Shown in pieces: positions 41,536-48,966 of a DNA stretch of 64,000 nt. This stretch comes from a virus. The translations under genes were made by a program, and so were the position numbers. The notes beneath the pieces are model-generated. The model worked only from the letters and a program-made list of their open reading frames with translations. It did no database searches and was not told the DNA's origin. The DNA lies in IMG/VR virus record IMGVR_UViG_3300036045_000002, positions 1-64,000 of that record. The stretch is one strand, 5' to 3'. How positions within the stretch are numbered: the stretch's first letter is position 1; every line of letters begins with the position of its first letter.

Positions 41536-42966
41536 GTGGGCTACTTCTCACCGCAAGACGTGGCGAACGTCGCGCTCGACCATCTCAAGGAGAACAAGTA
41601 CACCGACGACCAAAGGTACGGGCTGAACACCGGGCAACTCCACCGGGCCGTCGTCAACAAGGACCGGGACAAGTACCAGAACCTCGACCACGCCGAGTTC
41701 CGGGCCATAATGAACCGGCTGCACTCGGCGGGGGTCGTCAAGCGGAGTGGGACCGGGAAGTTCGTCTGGCAGATTAGGAAGGAGGCCCTCGACTGGAACC
41801 GGACGTGGCCGTTCAAGAAGCTACCGACCGCGCCGGGGAACGAGCCTCCGGCCTACACCAACCCGAAGACCCACACCCACGACCATCACGGACACCCGAA
41901 CTTCCAGGAGAATTTCGAGGACGAGAAGCCTCAGTCCCAGCCGCCTCCCGACCTGAGTCACGTCCACGACCTGCTCGGCAAGCTGGCCCTCAAGCTCGCG
42001 GAGCACGAGGCCGTCCTCCAGGGGATCGCGCCCGTCCTGGCGACGATCATGGCCGAGGTTCAGGGGTTGAAGGACAGGAAGGACTCCCACGTCAAGGTAC
42101 TCAAGGTCGAACTGCCCAACGGGAAGACGGTCAAGCTCAAGGACGTCGTCCTCCCGCGGGTGTTCGACCGGGTGTTCTCGCTCGCTAGGTGCCGGCGGAA
42201 CATCATGCTGTTCGGCCCGGCCGGGTGCGGGAAGACGTACCTGGCGAAACTGGTCGCGGACTCGCTCGGCCTGGACTTCGGGTCGGTGAGTTGCACGGCC
42301 GGGATGTCCGAGTCACACCTGCTCGGCCGCACCGTGCCAGACCTGACGAAGGGGGAGAACGTGTTCCAGGGGGCCGCGTTCCTGGACTGCTACGAAAAAG
42401 GAGGGGTCTACCTGTTCGACGAACTGGACGCGGCCGACCCGAACCTGCTCCTGTGCGTCAACACGGCCCTGGCGAACGGGTACTGTAACGTCCCGAACCG
42501 GCGGAAGAAGCCGCGGGCCGACCGGCACGAGGACTTCGTGTGCGTCGGCACGGCGAACACCGTCGGGCGGGGGGCGACCCGCATGTACCAGGGCCGGAAC
42601 CAGCTGGACGAGGCGACGCTCGACAGGTTCCGGATCGGCATGGTCGAGTGCGACTACGACCCGAGCGTAGAACTGGCCGTGTGTCCGGACATCGGCGGCG
42701 AGGAGGGCCGCGCCTGGAACCCGCCCCTCAGGCAGAACGGCCACGACAACACCGTAGGCAAGCTCGTGTCACTCGGGTACAACCTCCGGCAGACGTGCCA
42801 GTTCGTCCGGCACAAAATCGAGCAGACCGGGATGCGGCGGATCATGAGCACCCGGTTCCTGGAGGACGCCTACGTCATGATGTCGGCCGGAGGGTGGGAC
42901 CTGAAGACGGTGTTGGAGGCGTATTTCGAGGGCTGGACACCTGAAGAGAAGGCGAAGGTGACGTGA
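41536..42966 (+). CDS. MoxR/CbbQ-type AAA+ ATPase with N-terminal winged helix
   Basis: 476 residues. The N-terminal 80 residues look like a winged helix (LHRAVVNKDRDKY, FRAIMNRLHSAGVVKRSG). A His-rich linker follows, then an AAA_5 domain with Walker A GPAGCGKTYLAK, Walker B GVYLFDELDAADPN, sensor 1 CVGTANT and arginine-finger region EATLDRFRIG. MoxR ATPases usually remodel proteins with a VWA partner; the gene at 43241 may be that partner. GTG 41536 lies next to the preceding stop. Confidence 0.8.
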   Translation: MGYFSPQDVANVALDHLKENKYTDDQRYGLNTGQLHRAVVNKDRDKYQNLDHAEFRAIMNRLHSAGVVKRSGTGKFVWQIRKEALDWNRTWPFKKLPTAPGNEPPAYTNPKTHTHDHHGHPNFQENFEDEKPQSQPPPDLSHVHDLLGKLALKLAEHEAVLQGIAPVLATIMAEVQGLKDRKDSHVKVLKVELPNGKTVKLKDVVLPRVFDRVFSLARCRRNIMLFGPAGCGKTYLAKLVADSLGLDFGSVSCTAGMSESHLLGRTVPDLTKGENVFQGAAFLDCYEKGGVYLFDELDAADPNLLLCVNTALANGYCNVPNRRKKPRADRHEDFVCVGTANTVGRGATRMYQGRNQLDEATLDRFRIGMVECDYDPSVELAVCPDIGGEEGRAWNPPLRQNGHDNTVGKLVSLGYNLRQTCQFVRHKIEQTGMRRIMSTRFLEDAYVMMSAGGWDLKTVLEAYFEGWTPEEKAKVT

Positions 42967-43244
42967 TGCAAGGGCCGATCACCATGCACGAGATCAACCT
43001 GGACCCGCTTCCGACGCGGGAGGAAGTTCGCGCCTTCGTCAGGTCGCTGACCGACCAGGACCGGGACGACCTGAAGATGCGGGTCGAGTTCATGACGTAC
43101 CAGGAGGTCGAGGACTGGCGGGCGAAGGCGGCGCGCGAGAAGGACAGGCCGGCCTACCTGAAGTCGCTGTACGTTTGCACGGCGAAGATGATGAAGGACG
43201 GCGTCGTGGTCGCGGTCATCGGCCTGGTCGAGGGCGACAGGTGA
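42966..43244 (+). CDS. Hypothetical protein, 92 aa
   Basis: ATG 42966 overlaps the ATPase stop; the end overlaps the next gene (GTGA). Helical, contains REEVRAFVRSLTDQDRDDL and a C-terminal hydrophobic stretch GVVVAVIGLVEG. Function unknown, but locked in an operon with the MoxR-type ATPase. Confidence 0.65.
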   Translation: MQGPITMHEINLDPLPTREEVRAFVRSLTDQDRDDLKMRVEFMTYQEVEDWRAKAAREKDRPAYLKSLYVCTAKMMKDGVVVAVIGLVEGDR

Positions 43245-44140
43245 GGCACTTCATCGACCAGGAACTGAGGGGCCACGGGCTGATATTCGACGGCCCCCTC
43301 GACCTCGTTACCAACGCGAAGGCGGCCTACCACCGGAAGCCGCTCGTGAAGAACCTGTCGGTCAACTGGCCCGGCCGGCGGGGCGACGGGTGGGCGGACA
43401 TGGAACGGTTCCTGCACAGTCCGTGGCCGGAAGGCGTCAAGATGGTCGAGTACGTGGTCGAAAGGATCAAGAAGACCGACCTGCCGATGCCGAAGGACGT
43501 CCGGAGGAAGCCTCGCTGGAGCGAGGACGACGGCGACGTGGACGTTGACCGGGTGCTCCGGGGCGAGGCGGACTACATGCGGGACGTCCGGAGGCAGCGG
43601 GTGTCAGGCAGCTTCCAGGTCAGCCTGATATCGAACCTGGACTGCGGGCGAGGTCACCGGTGTAACCCGAGCGGCGTGTTCTTCCGGAGTGCCTGCTGCA
43701 TCGCCCTCGCCGACGTCCTGGAGTCGATCGGCTACTCGGTCGAAATCTGGACGTGGACGCGAGGCACGCACGTCTTCCCGAAACCCAACCATCACCAGTT
43801 CGTCGCGTGCCGGCCGAAGCGGATGGGCGACCCGGTGGACTACGACGCCTTGTGCGACACCATGAGTTCCTGGTTCACGTCCAAGGCGACGTTCGGGGCG
43901 TTCGCGGCGAACCCGGTCGCCGCGCCCCTCGACTTGGGGTACCTGTGCGAGGCCGACTCCGGCACACTCCTGCTGTCCGAGTGCGGCATGGGCGGGTGGG
44001 AGAAACACCTAGACCTGGAGCAAGGCACGCTCCCGGTGTGTATTCCGCTCATCACCGGCTGGAGCCGGGAGGACGGCCTGGAGTCGGCGACGGAGAAGGC
44101 CCGCCTGGTACTCGACCACATCGTCCGGTCGCAGTCCTAG
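43241..44140 (+). CDS. VWA-like partner of the MoxR ATPase, MIDAS degenerate
   Basis: 299 residues. The central part GSFQVSLISNLDCGRG, ACCIALADVLESIGYSVEIW and later SECGMGGWEKHLDLEQG follows the strand-helix order of a von Willebrand A fold, but the DxSxS metal site is not intact. Genes with this relation to a MoxR-type ATPase occur in other phages. Function unknown; a substrate adaptor is my inference. Confidence 0.5.
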   Translation: MRHFIDQELRGHGLIFDGPLDLVTNAKAAYHRKPLVKNLSVNWPGRRGDGWADMERFLHSPWPEGVKMVEYVVERIKKTDLPMPKDVRRKPRWSEDDGDVDVDRVLRGEADYMRDVRRQRVSGSFQVSLISNLDCGRGHRCNPSGVFFRSACCIALADVLESIGYSVEIWTWTRGTHVFPKPNHHQFVACRPKRMGDPVDYDALCDTMSSWFTSKATFGAFAANPVAAPLDLGYLCEADSGTLLLSECGMGGWEKHLDLEQGTLPVCIPLITGWSREDGLESATEKARLVLDHIVRSQS

Positions 44141-44158
44141 GAAAAGATCGGTCGTCGC

Positions 44159-44218
44159 TTGCTCAGGTCTAACTGCGTCTCTATACTGACGTTGTGGGGC
44201 GCACGGCGCGCCCCACAA
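44159..44218 (+). promoter_or_regulatory. Promoter with 5' leader hairpin
   Basis: TTGCTC (44159-44164), 17-nt spacer, TATACT (44182-44187), then an 11-bp stem TTGTGGGGCGC-ACGGC-GCGCCCCACAA (44192-44218) starting within about 5 nt of the predicted +1. Drives the NusG-like gene. Confidence 0.75.
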
Positions 44219-44245
44219 CTCCGTCACCCGAACCGAGAGTCCGTC

Positions 44246-45442
44246 ATGCCCGCGACCGAGACGACCCCCGTCGAGCGCTGCGAGTCTTGCCTGCAGCCGA
44301 ACGCGACCTACCTGATGAAGTCGTTCCTGTCCGAGCGCCTCTGCCCGTTCTGCTTCAACCGCAAGAAGAACGGCGGCCCGCAGCCGCAGGTCGTCTACGT
44401 CCCGAGCAGCGAGGCGAACAAGGCCAGGTGCGAGGGGTGCCTGCTCGTCAAGCTCGTCCAGAACATGACGCTAGTGGACGGCCAGCACGTCTGCGCCGGC
44501 TGCGCCAAGGGGCTGTCGAAGAAGTGGTTCGCGGTCGCCGTCTCCGGCAGCGACAACAAGGTCAAGGCGAACATCCGCAAGCGGTTCCAGGCCCCCCACC
44601 TGGTCGGCAAGCTCGGCCGGGTCGTCATCCCGAAGCACAAGCAGGCCCGGACGACGAAGGACAGGTGGGAGGTGTACGCGGACGAGAGGCTGCTCGGCGT
44701 CGTGTCCGCGGCCGACCACGACCAGGCGATGTACGAGGCCCGGCTGAAATTCGAGCGGCCGAGGAAGAAGTCCGTGTACAAGCCCGAGGACGCGCAGGCC
44801 GGGGCCATGAGCGAGGTCAGGAAGGAGAAGCACGGCCGGCGGGTGTACTACGCGGCCTACGACGCCGACGGCAAGATGCTCGGCCGCGTCACGGGCCACA
44901 AGAACCAGGAGGTCGCGACCGTCGCCCTCACCGCGATGTACGGGCCGAAGGAGAAGGTCAACAAGAACCCGCGGGAGTCCGTGACCGAGTACCACGTCGT
45001 CACCGACGTGAAGCTGGCCGTACACGGGGGGAGGACCGTCGTCCAGAATCAGCGGGCCATGCCCGGGTACCTGCTGGTCGAGTGCGAGGCCGACGACTGC
45101 GTGTTCAAGGAGATCAAGGACGTGTCGGGCGTGTACTCGCTGCTCCCGTTCTGGGAGGACATGAAGTACGACGACCTGGAAGAAGGCGAAGTCGTCCAGG
45201 GGGCCACGTCCCTGTCGAAGGCCGAGGTGGACGGGTGGGTCAAGCGGCCGGAGGACAAGCCCGTGGCGCTGGCCTACGCCGTGGGCGACGAGGTCACGCT
45301 CGGGGACGGGCCGATGAAGGGGACGAAGGTCAAGGTCGTCGCGATCACCGGGCACGTCATGGCCCCCGAGGTCAAGGTCTCGGCCACGATCCTGGGCCGG
45401 GAGGTCGAGATCAAGGTCAAGCACACCGAGGTCCGCAAGTGA
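44246..45442 (+). CDS. NusG-like transcription factor with two zinc ribbons and split NGN domain
   Basis: 398 residues. Two C4 zinc ribbons come first (C12, C15, C33, C36 and C62, C65, C83, C86). KKWFAVAVSGSDNKVKANI (from residue 92) is the start of a NusG NGN domain. The NGN continuation MPGYLLVE...VFKEIKDVSGVYSLLPF begins only at residue 272, after a 140-residue insertion made of two similar beta-alpha units. A KOW domain (YAVGDEVTLGDGPMKGTKV, from about 343) and ATILGREVEIKVKHTEV end the protein, as in NusG. A phage-specific elongation or antitermination factor is likely. Confidence 0.8.
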   Translation: MPATETTPVERCESCLQPNATYLMKSFLSERLCPFCFNRKKNGGPQPQVVYVPSSEANKARCEGCLLVKLVQNMTLVDGQHVCAGCAKGLSKKWFAVAVSGSDNKVKANIRKRFQAPHLVGKLGRVVIPKHKQARTTKDRWEVYADERLLGVVSAADHDQAMYEARLKFERPRKKSVYKPEDAQAGAMSEVRKEKHGRRVYYAAYDADGKMLGRVTGHKNQEVATVALTAMYGPKEKVNKNPRESVTEYHVVTDVKLAVHGGRTVVQNQRAMPGYLLVECEADDCVFKEIKDVSGVYSLLPFWEDMKYDDLEEGEVVQGATSLSKAEVDGWVKRPEDKPVALAYAVGDEVTLGDGPMKGTKVKVVAITGHVMAPEVKVSATILGREVEIKVKHTEVRK

Positions 45443-45475
45443 CGCGGGGCGCTTCGTCGCGCCGTCTGTGACCCA

Positions 45476-45575
45476 GCGCCAGATCGCACAGAATCGCGTC
45501 TGGCGCGAGGTCGTGTCGAAAGTGAAGTGCGTCACACTTTCGATACGGTCGTTGAACTGACGCGACTCTAGAGCG
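45476..45575 (+). repeat. 100-nt composite regulatory module, copy B
   Basis: A 32-nt hairpin element (45476-45507, GCGCCA...TCTGGCGCG), then after 52 nt the 16-mer ACGCGACTCTAGAGCG (45560-45575, one change). The middle holds an extra stem TCGAAAGTG/CACTTTCGA (45514-45541). It is followed by AAAGGGACTGCC and GTG 45588, the same leader as copy D. Confidence 0.8.
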
Positions 45576-45587
45576 AAAGGGACTGCC

Positions 45588-46325
45588 GTGATTACCCTGT
45601 TCCAGTGCGACGCGCCGACCAGCGTCGCAGACCTCGCCGGCGTCGAAATCCCGGTCCCCCCGCACGCCGACCCGAACGAGTGGACTGCCGGACTGCCTCA
45701 CGCCGACGCGGGCAGGCACATGAACAAGGCGTTCAAGGCCCGCGGCTGGCGGGTCCTGGCCAGGAACTACGCCGTCAGCCCGAACCAGGCCAACCTGGCC
45801 GCGTCCTTCACCGTCGTAGGTCCCGACCTCAGGTGTGCGCCCGGGTACCACGTCTCCGTCGGGTTCATGACCAACAACGAGCAACGCCGGGCCCTGACCT
45901 TCTTCTACGGACTGACCGAGGCGACGCCGGACGGCCACGGCCTCGTACTAGGTCGGGTGAAGGCGGACGACAAGGCGTACTTCCAGGTCGCCGATTTCGG
46001 TCAGATGACCGACCAGACCTTGAACGACCTCCAACAACTGGTGGACGGTGGCTGGCAAAGACTGAAGGCCGCCCGAACCGTCGTCCTGACCGAGCCCGAG
46101 AGGTGCGACCTGACGATGCGGCCCTGCCGGCTACACCCGTACCACGGAAGGTTCCCGTGGGGCAAACTCGGGTACGTGGACAAGGTCTGGACCGAGATGC
46201 GGGAAGGCGGGGCCAAGGCGACGGCGTGGACGCTGTACCGGGCGTTCGCGGCCGTCGTCGCCACGAACCCGCCGTACTCCCAGATGCTCCAGCTGGACGG
46301 CATCCGGACGGCGTTGACGGTTTGA
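45588..46325 (+). CDS. Hypothetical protein, 245 aa
   Basis: GTG 45588 follows GAAAGGGACTGCC downstream of module copy B. Mixed alpha/beta, with APGYHVSVGFMTNNEQRRAL and GRVKADDKAYFQVADFGQM; a weak resemblance to DUF932-type phage/plasmid proteins is possible. Function unknown. Confidence 0.65.
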   Translation: MITLFQCDAPTSVADLAGVEIPVPPHADPNEWTAGLPHADAGRHMNKAFKARGWRVLARNYAVSPNQANLAASFTVVGPDLRCAPGYHVSVGFMTNNEQRRALTFFYGLTEATPDGHGLVLGRVKADDKAYFQVADFGQMTDQTLNDLQQLVDGGWQRLKAARTVVLTEPERCDLTMRPCRLHPYHGRFPWGKLGYVDKVWTEMREGGAKATAWTLYRAFAAVVATNPPYSQMLQLDGIRTALTV

Positions 46326-46335
46326 GGAAATCAGG

Positions 46336-46363
46336 TTGACGCGCGGGGGGCGTCCAGTATGAT
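46336..46363 (+). promoter_or_regulatory. Sigma70-like promoter
   Basis: TTGACG (46336-46341), 16-nt spacer, TATGAT (46358-46363), upstream of the sigma-like gene. The -10 box covers an in-frame ATG, which argues for the downstream start at 46407. No leader hairpin here. Confidence 0.65.
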
Positions 46364-46406
46364 GCGACACTCCCCACTAACCCAACGGACCCCAGGAGCC
46401 CGCGTC

Positions 46407-46982
46407 GTGACCAGGCGACAGCACACCCCCGCCGACCAGACGTTCGAGGAGACGAGGAACTTCGTCCACAAACTCCTGAACTCGTTCGCCCGGGCGTACC
46501 CGTACCTCGACCGGGACGACCTCACGTCGGCCGCCTACTACGGGTGGACGCAGGCGTACCAGACCTTCCGGCACGAACTCGGGTACGCCTTCCTGACGTG
46601 GGTCGGGGAGAAGGTGGACAAGAGGCTCAAGGACGTGCTCCGGCGGACCCTCCACGAGAGACGGAAGAACGCCCGGACCGTGAGGATCGAGACCGGGGAG
46701 GACTGGACGGGCGGTCACGACGGGAACACGGTCAACGTACCTGACCGGGAGCCGACGCCGCAGTTCCCCCGGGTCGAGTGGTTCGACTCCCTGTCCCCCG
46801 ACGCCCAGGTCGTCGCGACACTGGCCCTGGACAGCCCGATCGACGTCCGGCTCATCCTGTCCCAGTTCGGGGTCGAGGACGGCGGGGCCTGGCGGCAGGC
46901 CATCCGGGAGCACCTGGGCGAGGCCGGGTGGGGTGCCCGCCGGCTGAAAAGAACGTTCCTGGAAATAAGAGGTGCGTTGTGA
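46407..46982 (+). CDS. Sigma70-like factor
   Basis: 191 residues. DDLTSAAYYGWTQAYQTF and LGYAFLTWVGEKVDKRL match the helix pattern of sigma70 region 2. A C-terminal helical part (SPDAQVVATLALDSPIDVRL, WRQAIREHLG) is in the place of region 4. GTG 46407 with CAGGAG site is preferred over ATG 46359, which lies in the promoter. A candidate for recognising the phage-specific intergenic signals. Confidence 0.6.
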   Translation: MTRRQHTPADQTFEETRNFVHKLLNSFARAYPYLDRDDLTSAAYYGWTQAYQTFRHELGYAFLTWVGEKVDKRLKDVLRRTLHERRKNARTVRIETGEDWTGGHDGNTVNVPDREPTPQFPRVEWFDSLSPDAQVVATLALDSPIDVRLILSQFGVEDGGAWRQAIREHLGEAGWGARRLKRTFLEIRGAL

Positions 46983-47224
46983 AGGACGGCAAGCCGAAGA
47001 CCAGGCGCGACGCGGCCATCGACCACGTCGTCGCCAGGAGGTACCGGGGCCAGGTGTTGTCCGCCGCCGAGTGGGCGGAGGTCAGGCGGGTGCTGGGGGA
47101 GGTGTACGACCTGTACTTCGACCCGGTGCAGGTCGAACTCGTCATGAACGACCCCGGGCCGGACGCCCGCGAGACGAAGGAAGTCCTGGTGGAGATCCAT
47201 AACTGGCTGGCAAGGTACAAGTAA
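46979..47224 (+). CDS. Hypothetical protein, 81 aa
   Basis: GTG 46979 overlaps the sigma-like stop (GTGA). Basic N-terminus (KDGKPKTRRDAAIDHVVARR), helical, with EVYDLYFDPVQVELV. Coupled to the sigma-like gene, so a regulator or anti-sigma partner is conceivable. Confidence 0.6.
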   Translation: MKDGKPKTRRDAAIDHVVARRYRGQVLSAAEWAEVRRVLGEVYDLYFDPVQVELVMNDPGPDARETKEVLVEIHNWLARYK

Positions 47225-47271
47225 CCGTCATCCCGGGACCCTCCCGGAAACGGAGATAAGGAGAACGACCA

Positions 47272-47976
47272 ATGTCCAAGTTCACGCCCAGGCTGGAGGC
47301 GCTCGACGGCAGGCAGGTCCCCGGGTCGCTGATCGTCAACGCCCTGACGGCCGGCCTGGAGAACCTGTTCGTGTACGTCGGCGACGGGCCGAAGCTGATG
47401 CTCCCGGGAGGCGTCGATCCGGCCATGCTGAACCAGCAACCGGCCGGGGCCGCCCCCGCGCCGGTGACCCCGCTGCCGCTGGCGACCTGGAACGTCAACG
47501 TGACGCCGGCCGCCCTCAACAGCGACGGCATCGGGACCTCGGACATCGCCTCGACGGCCGGGGTCGCCGACTCCGGGCTCTGGAACGTCCAGGTGACGTT
47601 CACCATCTACCAGTGTACGGCCAACCAGCCGGGGGCCATCACCTACAGCCCGACGACCGGCCTCCCGACGAACGGGACGTTCGAGTACACGGTCAACATC
47701 AACGGCGTGGCCGGTCCCACCGGTATCGACGTGAACTCCCTCGCGACCGACTTCGCCGCGGGCCTGACCACGGCCGGGTTCCCGTCGGGGGCCAGCGGGG
47801 CGATCGTCCACGTCAACGGCCCGTCGGCCGTGCCGGTGGTGATCGACGGCGTGACGCACACGGCCCACGGGATCGTGAAGTCCGTGTCCATCGTGTGCGT
47901 CAAGGCCACGGACTTCAACGGCAACAACCTGCCGGGCCTGGGTAACTACGCCCCGACCGTCCAGCAATCGCCGTGA
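47272..47976 (+). CDS. Protein with planctomycete-type N-terminal PRLEALxxRxVP motif
   Basis: 234 residues. The N-terminus MSKFTPRLEALDGRQVPG matches the PRLExLExRxxP motif seen at the start of many planctomycete, especially Gemmataceae, exported proteins. The rest is beta-rich and Thr/Gly/Pro-rich (ATWNVNVTPAAL, TFEYTVNINGVAGP). It may be a host-derived surface protein or part of the virion. An AAGGAGAACGACC site precedes ATG 47272. Confidence 0.7.
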   Translation: MSKFTPRLEALDGRQVPGSLIVNALTAGLENLFVYVGDGPKLMLPGGVDPAMLNQQPAGAAPAPVTPLPLATWNVNVTPAALNSDGIGTSDIASTAGVADSGLWNVQVTFTIYQCTANQPGAITYSPTTGLPTNGTFEYTVNINGVAGPTGIDVNSLATDFAAGLTTAGFPSGASGAIVHVNGPSAVPVVIDGVTHTAHGIVKSVSIVCVKATDFNGNNLPGLGNYAPTVQQSP

Positions 47977-47993
47977 CCTCGCGTTAAGACTAG

Positions 47994-48021
47994 GGAACGG
48001 CCGGACACCAACGGCCGTTCC
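47994..48021 (+). terminator. Hairpin after the surface-protein gene, weak terminator
   Basis: 10-bp stem GGAACGGCCG/CGGCCGTTCC with an 8-nt loop, followed by AGCCTTTC. The U-run is poor, so this could instead be a processing or stabilising stem. Confidence 0.45.
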
Positions 48022-48040
48022 AGCCTTTCAAGGTACCGAC

Positions 48041-48181
48041 ATGATCGCGTTCATCCGGCAGTTCTGGCGATTCTGGACGTGCTGTTACTGGTCGGAGCAC
48101 TCGACCATCTACCACTGGAAGACCGGCGAGCACTGCTGGCGGTGTAAGCGGTGTAACACCATCTGGATGAAACTACCTTAA
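48041..48181 (+). CDS. Small Trp/Cys-rich zinc-knuckle protein
   Basis: 46 residues: MIAFIRQFWRFWTCCYW..., then HWKTGEHCWRCKRCNTIW. The CC pair and the CxxCxxC set could bind zinc. It ends 10 nt before the dCTP deaminase start. Short, but with typical codon use and dense packing. Ribosome site weak (AAGG). Confidence 0.5.
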   Translation: MIAFIRQFWRFWTCCYWSEHSTIYHWKTGEHCWRCKRCNTIWMKLP

Positions 48182-48191
48182 GGAGGCCATC

Positions 48192-48959
48192 GTGGGAGTC
48201 TTGTCAGATTGGCAGATCGCTCGGGACGTGAAGATCACGGACGCCCAGCCGAACCAGAAGCGGCACGGAAAGATCAGCTACGGATACACGTCGTACGGCT
48301 ACGACGCACGGGTCGGGTATAAGTTCAAGGTGTTCTCGCCGATCATGTGCCGGGAGGTCGATCCGAAGCAGTTCGACCAGAACGCCCTCGTGGACGTGGA
48401 CCTCACACCTTACGACCACGACCTGACTTACCAACCGGCCGAGAACATGCGGCAGGCCGGAGGCACCTGGTACTGCCGTCGGTGCTTCGACGCCTTCAAG
48501 GAGCGGGAGGCGGCCGGCCCCCGGTGCAAGGTCCAGCCGCCGGACCACATCCTCATCCCGCCGCACTCGTTCGTCCTGGGGGAGACGGTCGAGGAGTTCA
48601 CAATCCCGCGGGACTGCCTGTGCATCGTGGTCGGAAAATCCACCTACGCCAGGTGCGGACTCGTGGTCAACGTCACGCCCGGCGAGCCGGAGTGGACCGG
48701 AAAGTGGACGGTGGAGATCAGCAACACCACGCCACTCCCGGCCCGGGTGTACTGCGGCGAAGGGATAATGCAGTGCGTCTTCCTCCGGACGGACGGATAC
48801 GGCGAATTGGTCGTGAGAAAGGCCCTGGAGTCGATGACGGACGGTGAGGCCGACTCCTTCATCAAGATGGCGACCTGCAACGTGTCCTACGCCGACAAGA
48901 GAGGCCGATACCAAGGCCAAGAAGGAGTCACCACCCCGACGGTCGATAAAAAGGAGTGA
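48192..48959 (+). CDS. dCTP deaminase-like protein with zinc-knuckle insertion
   Basis: 255 residues. Family motifs: LSDWQI, YGYDARVG, PPHSFVLGETVEEFTIP, VVGKSTYARCGLVVNVTP and WTVEISNTTPLPARVY (catalytic Glu). The family makes dUTP or dUMP from dCTP, feeding thymidylate synthesis. An insertion around residues 92-118 (GGTWYCRRCFDAFKEREAA, ending RC) carries three cysteines and is not part of the usual fold. GTG 48192 has a TAAGGAGG site. Confidence 0.85.
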   Translation: MGVLSDWQIARDVKITDAQPNQKRHGKISYGYTSYGYDARVGYKFKVFSPIMCREVDPKQFDQNALVDVDLTPYDHDLTYQPAENMRQAGGTWYCRRCFDAFKEREAAGPRCKVQPPDHILIPPHSFVLGETVEEFTIPRDCLCIVVGKSTYARCGLVVNVTPGEPEWTGKWTVEISNTTPLPARVYCGEGIMQCVFLRTDGYGELVVRKALESMTDGEADSFIKMATCNVSYADKRGRYQGQEGVTTPTVDKKE

Positions 48960-48966
48960 CCGGCCG

